From the NCBI GenBank assembly GCA_007132825.1, contig SLNX01000017.1:1-5545 (forward strand): a stretch of 5,545 nt of DNA. Reading direction: 5' to 3'. This document shows, piece by piece, positions 1 through 5,545 of the stretch (positions within the stretch are counted from its first letter, which is position 1; every line of letters starts with the position of its first letter). The stretch is from Bacteroidales bacterium (lineage in GTDB: Bacteria > Bacteroidota > Bacteroidia > Bacteroidales > UBA7960). Below the pieces are notes generated by a model. That model saw only the letters and a list, made by a program, of their open reading frames with translations. It ran no database searches and was not told the origin of the DNA. The position numbers and the translations under genes are program-made.

Positions 1-356
1 CCGCGACTTTTGATTTGGATTACCTGGGGTTCCCAGCGCATGGTAAAGTAGGTAGCATGTGCGAGACCATCCGTTGCTTTTACAAAATATTTGCTGCAAA
101 TGTTATCCTGAGGTATGTGGCAGTCGACACAAGTGGCATCTCTGGCATGGCTGTCTTTGCTCCAGGAAGCGAAATAGGGGTACATTACGTGGCAATTGAT
201 ACACGTTTCCGGCTCCTCAGAGAGATAGGATGTCGCGTTGGAAATGTGTACAACCAGCAACAATATGCCGGCCAATATGCCTGTAAGTACAATGACTGTG
301 AAACGCCATTTCGGCGGGGGTACCAGCAGGTGAAATAACTTCTTCAAAAATGTCAT
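1..356 (-). CDS. nrfH: Cytochrome c nitrite reductase small subunit NrfH (3' end beyond window)
   Basis: NrfH-family cytochromes take electrons from the menaquinol pool and pass them to the periplasmic pentaheme nitrite reductase NrfA, which reduces nitrite to ammonium. The visible 118 codons begin with a short basic, proline-containing N-terminus (PPPKWRF, residues 13-19), followed by one membrane anchor (about 19-38) and a periplasmic region. Two heme-binding CxxCH motifs are visible: CINCH (52-56) and CVDCH (76-80). The first is followed by Met58 in a CxxCHxM arrangement, where the Desulfovibrio NrfH structure has its unusual methionine heme ligand. The segment KATDGLAHATYF and the following EPQVI (about 93-113) also match the family. 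The full protein should carry two more hemes, encoded off the left edge, probably followed by nrfA. ATG at 356-354 is chosen because it directly precedes the basic n-region; a weak AGGTG lies 4 nt upstream. Family assignment is strong; the nrfA neighbour is inferred. Confidence 0.93.
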   Translation of the reverse strand, partial: MTFLKKLFHLLVPPPKWRFTVIVLTGILAGILLLVVHISNATSYLSEEPETCINCHVMYPYFASWSKDSHARDATCVDCHIPQDNICSKYFVKATDGLAHATYFTMRWEPQVIQIKSR

Positions 357-391
357 GACGCACCTGTTTTATAATCACGAAAAATAGTACC

Positions 392-425
392 GAAATATAA
401 AAAAATAATTTGATAACTTTGCAAA
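392..425 (-). promoter_or_regulatory. Candidate Bacteroidota-type promoter for nrfH
   Basis: Read on the minus strand, TTTG (425-422) is followed after 22 nt by TATATTTC (399-392). This is close to the Bacteroidota pattern TTTG-19..21-TAnnTTTG, with one mismatch in the -7 element and slightly long spacing. Transcription would start about 30 nt upstream of the nrfH ATG. No perfect TAnnTTTG occurs on this strand between nrfH and the kinase gene, so this is the best candidate. It is a pattern match only. Confidence 0.33.
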
Positions 426-511
426 ATTCTCCATCTTTAGCGAAATTGTTCTTTAGATTAAATAAAAACAATTTGAAAAAATCTGATAGCAGTGTTTTAT
501 GTTTATTTATA

Positions 512-543
512 TTTACTATTTATCTAAATAATTACTAAATTTG
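512..543 (+). promoter_or_regulatory. Candidate Bacteroidota-type promoter for the sensor kinase
   Basis: TAAATTTG at 536-543 is an exact match to the -7 consensus TAnnTTTG. A TTTA at 512-515 lies 20 nt upstream, one base off the -33 TTTG and at the preferred spacing. Transcription would begin near 550, giving a leader of about 20 nt to the GTG at 569 or about 43 nt to the ATG at 593. The surrounding 430-560 stretch is extremely AT-rich and shows no clear operator palindrome. Confidence 0.5.
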
Positions 544-592
544 TTGACAGATCATTTATTTAAAATGAGTGTTTTATTCAAGTGTTTTGCCG

Positions 593-2746
593 ATGTTTAG
601 AATATTGCGCATGGTATTGAGTCTTTCTTTCATCATAATCGGCCTATTGCAGCTGCATGGATCCGTATTATATACAAACTTGGGCGGTATTAACCAAACT
701 GACAGCCTGGTAGAGGTGGTCAAGGAGAGGTTTTATGACGATTCCCTTATCATGGATGCTCATTTAAGGCTGGGCAGGATCTACAGAATGACTGAACCGA
801 AGCGAGCAATTGATCATATGAAAACAGGTTTGGACATTGCTGAAAAGAATCAATTCGGTTGCATTGCCGGTAAAGCGCTGGCTGATATTGGGGCTTTATA
901 TTGGCGTTTAAGTAATTTCAATCTTGCCTTTGATTTCTTTATAGAGGCGGGTCATGTATTTGATCAGGAAGGTGATCTGGCCGGGAATGCCCGTATTCTG
1001 ACCAGTATCGGAGTCATCTTTTCGCAACAAGGGCATTATGATCGTGCCCTGGAATATCATTTGCAGGCTTTGGAACTGTTTGAAGATATCGACTCGCTTG
1101 CCCTTTCTGCATCTGTTCATAATAACATCGGTATGATATACCTTGAGAAAGGTGATTACGATCAGGCTGAGTACTATCATCGAAAATCTTTGGAGATAAA
1201 GAAAACATACGATGACTTCACAGGTAAAGGTTTCTCATACAACAACCTTGGAACTATCCGAAAACAACAAGGGGAATTTGAAGAGGCACTCGAGTATTTT
1301 AATAAGAGTTTAACAATCAGACAAGAAATAGGGGATAATCTTCAGATTGCAAATACAATGAGCAATTTGGCAAATCTTTACTTTCTTAAGCAAGATTATG
1401 GTCAGGCCGTTGAATTACTGAAGCTTTGTTTGGCTATATATGAAGAAATAGATCAACGGGCAGGCCTGGCAAATGTCAATCACATTCTGGGAAAGGTCTA
1501 TGCAGCGATTGGTGATTATGAAAACAGCCAGAGTTACTATGAGTTAAGCCTGAGTATTTCGAAGCAATTGAACCTGGCAAATTTGATTCGGAATAACTAT
1601 AAATCATTAAGCGAGTTGTTTGCGCTAAGCCGGAATTATCGCAGGGCTTATGATAATCAGCTTAAGTATCTGGCGCTCCGTGATTCTATTTATGATGCTG
1701 AATCGGCCAGGCGGGTTGCTGAGCTCAGATTTTTACATGAAAGCAAACTAAAGGAAAATGAATTGCAACTATTGCGTAAATCAAGTCAAATTACGGAATT
1801 GAATTATGAAAAACAGAGATTGTTCCGCAACTTTCTGCTACTGTTGATTTTTCTCATCCTTGTAACTTTGGTTGTTATCTATTTTCGATTTCTCGAATAT
1901 AAAAAAACAAATGCACTGCTGAAAAAGCAGAAAGAGGAGATCGCTGCATCCAATAAAAAGCTCAAAGAGTTGAATCTTAGTTTATTTGAGCATCAGGAAA
2001 AAGTGGAAAACCTTAACAAAAAGCTGAAGGAGTCTGAACGTAACCTGATCAATATCAATAAGACAAAGGATAAGTTTTTTTCAATTATCTCGCACGATTT
2101 GCGCAACCCATTGGCTGGGATAATAAGTTTTTCCCGTATACTAAAGCGAGACTTTGACATGCTTTCTAAGGAGGAGCTTCTTGAATTGGCCTCAGATCTG
2201 GATACATCGGTGTTCAGGATCAACAATCTGTTAGACAATCTTCTGCTATGGTCGAGAACGCAAACAGGAAAGATCAGCTTCAAACCAGAGAAGCTCCTGC
2301 TAAAAGAGGTCATCACAGAGAATTTCGAGTTGTTTTCTCCCAATGCCAGGCAAAAACAGATTGAACTGGTTGACAAAACAGAAAGCCATCTAATGGTGTA
2401 TGGAGACACCAACATGACCGATACAATTTTAAGAAACCTGATATCAAACGCGCTGAAATACTCCCATCCCGGTGGCAAGGTCATTGTTTCTGCAAAAGAG
2501 AAGAATGGATTCATTGAGGTCTCAGTTGCTGACACAGGCATAGGAATCTCCGAGCAGGATCAAAATAAACTGTTTCGTTCAGACATTCTTCATTCTACTT
2601 ATGGAACAAAAGATGAAAAAGGCAGCGGCCTTGGTTTGCTGTTATGCCGGGAATTTGTTCAACGACAAGGTGGAAATCTGTCGATAAAAAGTGAGATAAA
2701 TAAAGGTTCTGTATTTTCTTTTACTCTGCCACGGGGCAATAGCTGA
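593..2746 (+). CDS. Periplasmic TPR-repeat sensor histidine kinase
   Basis: Predicted inner-membrane sensor kinase of 717 residues. A signal peptide (about 1-24, with FRILR ahead of a hydrophobic core) precedes eight tetratricopeptide repeats. The conserved alanine recurs at 72, 112, 152, 192, 232, 272 and 352 (Ser at 312), an exact 40-residue period. A charged linker, one transmembrane helix (about 414-431) and a lysine- and glutamate-rich coiled coil (about 434-490) follow. The kinase core is complete: H-box SHDLRNP with phospho-acceptor His501, N-box with Asn615 and Asn619, G1 box DTGIG from Asp647, and G2 box GSGLGL from Gly677. There is no fused receiver or DNA-binding domain, and no response regulator in view, so it is an orphan here. 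The TPRs should lie in the periplasm and bind a protein or peptide; the signal is unknown. The frame opens at a GTG at 569 (725 aa). ATG 593 is preferred because it starts a better signal peptide, and ATG 611 is also possible. No start has a Shine-Dalgarno. Confidence 0.93.
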   Translation: MFRILRMVLSLSFIIIGLLQLHGSVLYTNLGGINQTDSLVEVVKERFYDDSLIMDAHLRLGRIYRMTEPKRAIDHMKTGLDIAEKNQFGCIAGKALADIGALYWRLSNFNLAFDFFIEAGHVFDQEGDLAGNARILTSIGVIFSQQGHYDRALEYHLQALELFEDIDSLALSASVHNNIGMIYLEKGDYDQAEYYHRKSLEIKKTYDDFTGKGFSYNNLGTIRKQQGEFEEALEYFNKSLTIRQEIGDNLQIANTMSNLANLYFLKQDYGQAVELLKLCLAIYEEIDQRAGLANVNHILGKVYAAIGDYENSQSYYELSLSISKQLNLANLIRNNYKSLSELFALSRNYRRAYDNQLKYLALRDSIYDAESARRVAELRFLHESKLKENELQLLRKSSQITELNYEKQRLFRNFLLLLIFLILVTLVVIYFRFLEYKKTNALLKKQKEEIAASNKKLKELNLSLFEHQEKVENLNKKLKESERNLININKTKDKFFSIISHDLRNPLAGIISFSRILKRDFDMLSKEELLELASDLDTSVFRINNLLDNLLLWSRTQTGKISFKPEKLLLKEVITENFELFSPNARQKQIELVDKTESHLMVYGDTNMTDTILRNLISNALKYSHPGGKVIVSAKEKNGFIEVSVADTGIGISEQDQNKLFRSDILHSTYGTKDEKGSGLGLLLCREFVQRQGGNLSIKSEINKGSVFSFTLPRGNS

Positions 2747-2766
2747 TTTGTAGTTAAAAATTATTG

Positions 2767-2774
2767 TATATTTG
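2767..2774 (+). promoter_or_regulatory. -7 element of the tRNA-Leu promoter
   Basis: TATATTTG is a perfect match to the Bacteroidota -7 consensus TAnnTTTG. It ends 21 nt before the first base of the tRNA, as expected for a short 5' leader. A TTTG at 2747-2750, just after the kinase stop codon, could serve as the -33 element, but its 16-nt spacing is shorter than usual. The tRNA therefore probably has its own promoter and does not depend on kinase read-through. Confidence 0.6.
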
Positions 2775-2795
2775 CACTCCTTTTACTGGGGCATT

Positions 2796-2877
2796 GCGGA
2801 TGTGGCGTAATTGGTAGCCGCGCCAGACTTAGGATCTGGTGCCGAAAGGCGTGGGGGTTCGAGTCCCTTCATCCGCA
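2796..2877 (+). tRNA. tRNA-Leu, anticodon UAG
   Basis: The cloverleaf folds fully. The 7-bp acceptor pairs GCGGATG (2796-2802) with CATCCGC (2870-2876), with discriminator A at 2877. The anticodon stem pairs CCAGA (2823-2827) with TCTGG (2835-2839) around the loop CTTAGGA, giving anticodon TAG at 2830-2832, which reads CUA and other CUN leucine codons. The long variable region (2840-2852) forms a GCC-GAAA-GGC hairpin, as expected for class II tRNA-Leu. The T arm has loop TTCGAGT (2858-2864) on a stem containing two G-U pairs. CCA is not encoded (the next bases are CTT), so it must be added after transcription. No mobile-element integrase or duplicated 3' end is seen nearby. Confidence 0.97.
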
Positions 2878-2913
2878 CTTTATATATATTAAAATCCTGC
2901 CTAATAGGCGCGT

Positions 2914-2960
2914 ACAAGCGAAAATCACAATATTCAAACATAAAGGAGTGATTTACTTGT
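2914..2960. repeat. Imperfect inverted repeat with 12 bp of stem
   Basis: ACAAG (2914-2918) pairs with CTTGT (2956-2960), and AAATCAC (2922-2928) pairs with GTGATTT (2948-2954). The two stems are separated by a small asymmetric internal loop (CGA against A) and enclose a 19-nt AT-rich loop. There is no T-tract directly after it on either strand, so it is a poor intrinsic terminator. It could be a protein-binding site, an RNA structure or the edge of a repeat element. Confidence 0.5.
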
Positions 2961-3123
2961 TGCTATAAAGCAAAAACCAATGCGTGCGGAAGTCAAGATC
3001 TGTCCTTTTTTTTGTGCCAAATTACTTTGGTAAATACTCTTTTCCCAAGGTGTTGCCACCAGGCTGAATTGTTTTTGACCGTGTAAGGCGGTTGGGATTG
3101 TTTTTTTTGCTTCTGGCGATTTA

Positions 3124-3222
3124 TTTATCCGCGTTCATCCTTCGTATCCGCGTTATCCGCGTGCTATTTGGTGAAAGGAACACAGATCCCGCACGTGCGG
3201 GAAACTGATTTACGCGGATAAA
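3124..3222. repeat. TATCCGCGT repeat block bounded by an 11-bp inverted repeat
   Basis: The left part contains TATCCGCGT at 3126-3134, 3145-3153 and 3154-3162, the last two in direct tandem, with a degenerate copy (TCATCCTTCG) between the first and second. The right edge has the reverse complement: ACGCGGATAAA (3212-3222) pairs perfectly with TTTATCCGCGT (3124-3134). The block therefore has terminal inverted repeats of 11 bp, about 99 bp apart, around a central palindrome. This is the form of a small non-autonomous, REP- or MITE-like element. No flanking target-site duplication was identified, and copy number elsewhere is unknown. Confidence 0.6.
3187..3202. repeat. 16-bp perfect GC-rich palindrome
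   Basis: TCCCGCACGTGCGGGA is its own reverse complement. As RNA it would fold to a 6-bp stem, UCCCGC/GCGGGA, with an ACGU loop. It lies 39 bp beyond the stop of the alanine dehydrogenase gene and could end or protect that transcript's 3' end. However, no U-tract follows in either direction, so it is not a standard intrinsic terminator. It sits inside the TATCCGCGT block and is probably part of that element. Confidence 0.6.
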
Positions 3223-3240
3223 AACATGAAGCAAGAAGAA

Positions 3241-4461
3241 CTAAAACGCCGCCATCAGCAGGTCAATGTCCTGGTAAGGGATGCGAAAGTATTCGCCGAT
3301 ATATTGGTTGGTGAGGGTTCCGTTGTAGACATAAACGCCCTGACGGACTCCGGGATCTCGTTTCAACATAATTTCAGTGCCACCCTCTTCCCCAATTCCA
3401 AGGAGTACGGGTGCAAAAAAGTTGGAAAAGGCATAAGAGGCGGTGTTTGGAACACGCGAAGCAATATTAGGAACACAATAATGGGTAACGCCATGTTTCT
3501 TAAACACAGGATCGGAATGGGTGGTAACCCTGCTGGTCTCAATACAACCGCCCTGGTCGATGCTCACATCCACAACCACACTGCCATATTTCATCTTGCT
3601 CACCATCTCTTCGTTAACAACAATGGGTGATCTCCCCCAGGGGGCGTGGATGGCGCCAATCAGCACATCAGCGTGCCGAAGGCATTTCGACAATACCTTT
3701 GGCTGAATGATTGAAGTAAATATTCTGGTATTCAAATTGTTTTGAAGCCTGCGCAGCTTGTAAACCGAGTGATCAAATATCTTCACAGTGGCACCCAGTC
3801 CCATTGCTGCCCTTGCAGCATATTCGCCAACAGTGCCGGCTCCCAAAATCACCACTTCGGTGGGAGTAATCCCTGATAGTCCGCCAAACATACGTCCTTT
3901 GCCATACTGTTTATTGCTTAAATATTCTGCGGCGATCAAAATCGCAGTGTTTCCGGCAATCTCACTCATGCTGCGCAGCAGCGGAAAGGTGTTCGCCTTA
4001 TCACGAATGAATTCAAAAGCGATGGCAGTCACCTTTTTCGACATCAGGGTACGGAAATAATTCTCCTTCTGCATCGGCAACGCCACCGTGGAAAATATAA
4101 CCTGCCCTTTTTTGACATATTCCAGCTCCTTGTCGCTGAGTGGCGCAACCTTCAGAATGATATCGGCCTGAAAAACCTCCTTATCGGAATAAACAATTTC
4201 ACATCCGGCATTTGCATATTCCTTATCCAAATAGAAAGCATTGTTACCTGCTTTCGACTGAAGCAGTATCCGATGGCCGTTTTGAGTAAGAAGTGAAGCA
4301 GCCTCAGGGGCCAGGGCAACCCGGCTCTCGTCGTAGGTAGTTTCAAGTGGTATTCCGATCACCAGGCTGTTTTTGCGCTTTTTTACCTCAAGCATCTCTT
4401 CCTGTGGACTGAAGTGCCACGACCTGGAAAAAACCTTGTAATCGCTGCCAGAACCATCCAT
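3241..4461 (-). CDS. ald: Alanine dehydrogenase family protein (possible variant active site)
   Basis: The family carries out NAD-dependent interconversion of L-alanine with pyruvate and ammonium in the cytoplasm. From ATG 4461 the product has 406 residues, longer than the roughly 370 of Bacillus or Mycobacterium Ald because of a short N-terminal extension. Visible landmarks are ESRVAL (pyruvate-binding Arg47), Lys104 in LKVAPL, MSEIAGNTA (about 165-173), the Rossmann motif GAGTVG (207-212), a likely NAD-ribose Asp230, and VDVSIDQGG with catalytic Asp302. The position expected to hold the catalytic histidine (LHL in typical members) reads TVALPM, with Ala127 in its place. Activity on alanine is therefore not assured; a paralogue with altered chemistry is possible. 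The frame stays open to an ATG at 4578, but those 39 extra residues are low in family-like sequence and their ATG falls within a 14-bp tandem repeat, so 4461 is preferred. It is probably the last gene of the porX-tsaE cluster. Confidence 0.85.
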   Translation of the reverse strand: MDGSGSDYKVFSRSWHFSPQEEMLEVKKRKNSLVIGIPLETTYDESRVALAPEAASLLTQNGHRILLQSKAGNNAFYLDKEYANAGCEIVYSDKEVFQADIILKVAPLSDKELEYVKKGQVIFSTVALPMQKENYFRTLMSKKVTAIAFEFIRDKANTFPLLRSMSEIAGNTAILIAAEYLSNKQYGKGRMFGGLSGITPTEVVILGAGTVGEYAARAAMGLGATVKIFDHSVYKLRRLQNNLNTRIFTSIIQPKVLSKCLRHADVLIGAIHAPWGRSPIVVNEEMVSKMKYGSVVVDVSIDQGGCIETSRVTTHSDPVFKKHGVTHYCVPNIASRVPNTASYAFSNFFAPVLLGIGEEGGTEIMLKRDPGVRQGVYVYNGTLTNQYIGEYFRIPYQDIDLLMAAF

Positions 4462-4562
4462 ATCTGAATTTTTTAAATCATGAGTGTGCTCCAAAAAACT
4501 TTTATTTCTTTGTTTGTTGAGAAAAGATATACCTCCAAAACAACCTTTTTTCTTCATTGACA

Positions 4563-4594
4563 ATCGAAAATCGATCATCGAAAATCATCCATCG
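4563..4594. repeat. 14-bp tandem repeat, about 2.3 copies
   Basis: ATCGAAAATC occurs at 4563-4572 and again at 4577-4586, and a third ATCG starts at 4591, giving an exact 14-bp period. The array fills most of the gap immediately upstream of the alanine dehydrogenase frame and ends beside the tsaE stop. It contains self-complementary ATCGAT and GATC steps. Slippage here could change the spacing between tsaE and ald. No function is evident. Confidence 0.55.
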
Positions 4595-4599
4595 CTTCA

Positions 4600-5022
4600 T
4601 TAGAACCTTATAATCCTTTCCCCACCCTTATCAACCATTTCTACTTTAATGCAATTCTCCGGAAGCAATGCTTCCAGTTTTTCCGGCCATTCAATAAAAC
4701 AATAGCTGCCTGAGAAGAAATAGTGTTCATATCCGAGATCATACACCTCCTCAATTTTGTCAATCCTATAAAAATCAAAATGATATATGCTTTCACCATC
4801 ATTTGTTACGTAATGATTCACGATGGAAAAAGTAGGACTGCTTACCTGTCCCTCCGCACCAAGGAAGTTACACAATGCTTTAATATATGTGGTTTTTCCG
4901 ACCCCCATGGCTCCGAAAATGGCAAAAATGCGTGAATCGGGATATTCGGCAAGCAGTTCCTTTGCAACAACATCCAGATCCGCAACTCCCTTAGCATGAA
5001 AAACTTTGTGCGCTGTAACCAT
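4600..5022 (-). CDS. tsaE: tRNA threonylcarbamoyladenosine biosynthesis ATPase TsaE
   Basis: TsaE is the P-loop ATPase that, with TsaB and TsaD, drives synthesis of t6A at position 37 of ANN-decoding tRNAs; it is essential in many bacteria. The 140-residue product has the usual small size. It shows the Walker A loop GAMGVGKTT (37-45, Lys43), then SPTF (62-65), the family's HFDFYR motif (81-86, with Asp83 as the Walker B-like acidic residue), and FIEWPE (109-114), all in the canonical order. Its ATG lies 8 nt downstream of the porX stop, with no Shine-Dalgarno visible, suggesting co-transcription and perhaps translational coupling. The stop is followed by the 14-bp repeat and then ald. tsaB and tsaD are not in the window. 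Confidence 0.95.
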   Translation of the reverse strand: MVTAHKVFHAKGVADLDVVAKELLAEYPDSRIFAIFGAMGVGKTTYIKALCNFLGAEGQVSSPTFSIVNHYVTNDGESIYHFDFYRIDKIEEVYDLGYEHYFFSGSYCFIEWPEKLEALLPENCIKVEMVDKGGERIIRF

Positions 5023-5030
5023 TAAAAAAT

Positions 5031-5545
5031 CTATTTCGGTGTGAGATATATAAATGGAACCATCATTTCATCCAGTGAAACACCACCATGCTGGAATGTG
5101 TTCCTGTAATAATTCACATAATAATTATAATTATTGGGATAGGCGAAAAACCTGTTCTCAAGGGCAAAAATAAAATTGGCGCTTACATGATCGCGCGGAA
5201 GATAGGCATCTTCAGGGTTCTTAATTTCAAAAACCTCTTTGGTGTCATATTGCAGGTTCTTTCCCGTTTTGTATCGCAAATTCGTATTGGTGTTTTTATC
5301 TCCAACCACTTTCGTGGGATTGTGGACAAGAACCGAGCCATGGTCAGTGGTGATTATGACGGGGATTTTTTTGTCTGCAAGCTGTCGGATGATATCAAGC
5401 AACGGGGAATGGTCAAACCAGCTCACGGTTAATGACCGGTAGGCGGCCTCGTCGTCTGCAAGTTCCTTGATCACCTCCATTTCGGTTCGTGAATGCGACA
5501 ACATATCAACAAAATTGTATACCAACACATTGAGCTGCTTATCCA
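5031..5545 (-). CDS. porX: PorX-type response regulator, C-terminal part of PglZ domain (5' end beyond window)
   Basis: PorX is the response regulator that, with PorY and SigP, controls the type IX secretion system in Porphyromonas and relatives. It has an N-terminal receiver domain and a C-terminal PglZ domain of the alkaline phosphatase superfamily with zinc-dependent phosphodiesterase activity. The window holds the last 171 codons, entirely within PglZ. Counting from the first complete codon, TTDHGS (65-70) supplies the adjacent Asp-His metal ligands. HGG with a following Ser (152-156, in QHGGVSLDEMM) supplies a second conserved histidine near the C-terminus. The tyrosine- and asparagine-rich stretch at about 135-148 also fits. 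The frame runs off the right edge as DKQLNV; the GTG at 5528-5526 is internal, not a start. The tight spacing to tsaE, with ald downstream, supports porX over other PglZ proteins such as phage-defence members. Confidence 0.88.
   Translation of the reverse strand, partial: DKQLNVLVYNFVDMLSHSRTEMEVIKELADDEAAYRSLTVSWFDHSPLLDIIRQLADKKIPVIITTDHGSVLVHNPTKVVGDKNTNTNLRYKTGKNLQYDTKEVFEIKNPEDAYLPRDHVSANFIFALENRFFAYPNNYNYYVNYYRNTFQHGGVSLDEMMVPFIYLTPK

Larger units (their letters stand above)
2878..3240. other. Intergenic region of about 360 bp with layered repeats and no convincing gene
   Basis: This stretch separates the tRNA from the convergent alanine dehydrogenase gene. From left to right it holds an imperfect inverted repeat (2914-2960), two T8 tracts (from about 3006 and 3102), a weak hairpin CCAAA/TTTGG (about 3018-3031), the TATCCGCGT repeat block (3124-3222) and a GC-rich palindrome (3187-3202). 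On the minus strand a frame without a usable start stays open from about 3139 to a TGA at 2934-2936 (roughly 65 codons, ending in SKSLLYV). I recognise no protein in it. No clear Rho-independent terminator for either converging transcript is visible: neither T-tract follows a strong stem. The combination looks like dispersed non-coding repeat material or a decayed insertion, but nothing here proves it. Confidence 0.6.

Noticed and set aside
15..338. Plus-strand open frame of 107 codons at the left edge
   Set aside because: It is antisense to nrfH, whose minus-strand frame carries the membrane anchor and two CxxCH heme motifs; the plus-strand product resembles nothing.
217..471. Minus-strand open frame of 84 codons overlapping the start of nrfH
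   Set aside because: It is out of frame with nrfH and runs through the AT-rich divergent promoter region; its composition reflects that DNA, not a protein family.
1993..2541. Minus-strand open frame of 182 codons inside the kinase gene
   Set aside because: It is antisense to the H-box through G1-box region of a clearly functional kinase. Its serine- and arginine-rich product is typical of a shadow frame.
3066..3110. Possible intrinsic terminator before the T8 tract near 3102
   Set aside because: The only stem before it is ACCGT/GCGGT (5 bp including a G-U pair), separated from the T-tract by several bases. It is too weak to call.
2865..3162. Tail of the tRNA as a phage or island attachment site
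   Set aside because: The tRNA 3' end shares only ATCCGC with the downstream TATCCGCGT units. That is too short and lacks a duplicated T-arm segment, and there is no integrase gene in the window.
3124..3162. TATCCGCGT units as a CRISPR array
   Set aside because: The units are 9 bp and directly adjacent or 10 bp apart, with no spacer of CRISPR length and no cas genes.
3226..3630. Plus-strand open frame of 134 codons starting beside the TATCCGCGT block
   Set aside because: It is antisense to the C-terminal third of the alanine dehydrogenase and shows no recognisable motif.
5031..5545. PglZ-domain protein as part of a BREX phage-defence locus
   Set aside because: No BREX genes accompany it, and its tight linkage to tsaE and ald together with its C-terminal sequence fits PorX.

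Overview
The window looks like chromosomal DNA from a member of the Bacteroidota, probably an anaerobic or facultative environmental lineage. Three observations point there. The visible -7 elements match the Bacteroidota sigma-factor consensus TAnnTTTG. The minus-strand run porX-tsaE-ald is a gene order I associate with this phylum. The large kinase has the TPR-transmembrane-histidine kinase layout common in it. Most starts lack a convincing Shine-Dalgarno, which also fits.

Layout. (1) 1-356, minus: 5' part of nrfH, the membrane tetraheme quinol dehydrogenase of ammonifying nitrite reduction; the rest of the gene, and probably nrfA, lie beyond the left edge. (2) 357-592: an AT-rich divergent promoter region. 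(3) 593-2746, plus: a complete periplasmic-TPR sensor histidine kinase with eight repeats of exactly 40 residues. (4) 2767-2877, plus: a tRNA-Leu(UAG) gene with a perfect -7 box. (5) 2878-3240: no convincing gene, but inverted repeats, tandem TATCCGCGT units and a GC-rich perfect palindrome that look like dispersed repeat material. (6) 3241-5545, minus: a compact cluster read right to left, consisting of the C-terminal end of PorX (PglZ domain), tsaE (Walker-type ATPase of tRNA t6A synthesis) and an alanine dehydrogenase family gene.

How the genes fit together. The left end concerns respiratory nitrite reduction. The kinase next to it is divergently transcribed, has no response regulator in view, and need not regulate nrf. 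The right-hand cluster combines a type IX secretion regulator with two housekeeping functions; tsaE starts 8 nt after porX ends, so those two are very likely co-transcribed. I do not see a wholly new system. The most interesting points are the alanine dehydrogenase homologue that appears to lack the family's catalytic histidine, and the layered repeats in the 360-bp intergenic region beside the tRNA.
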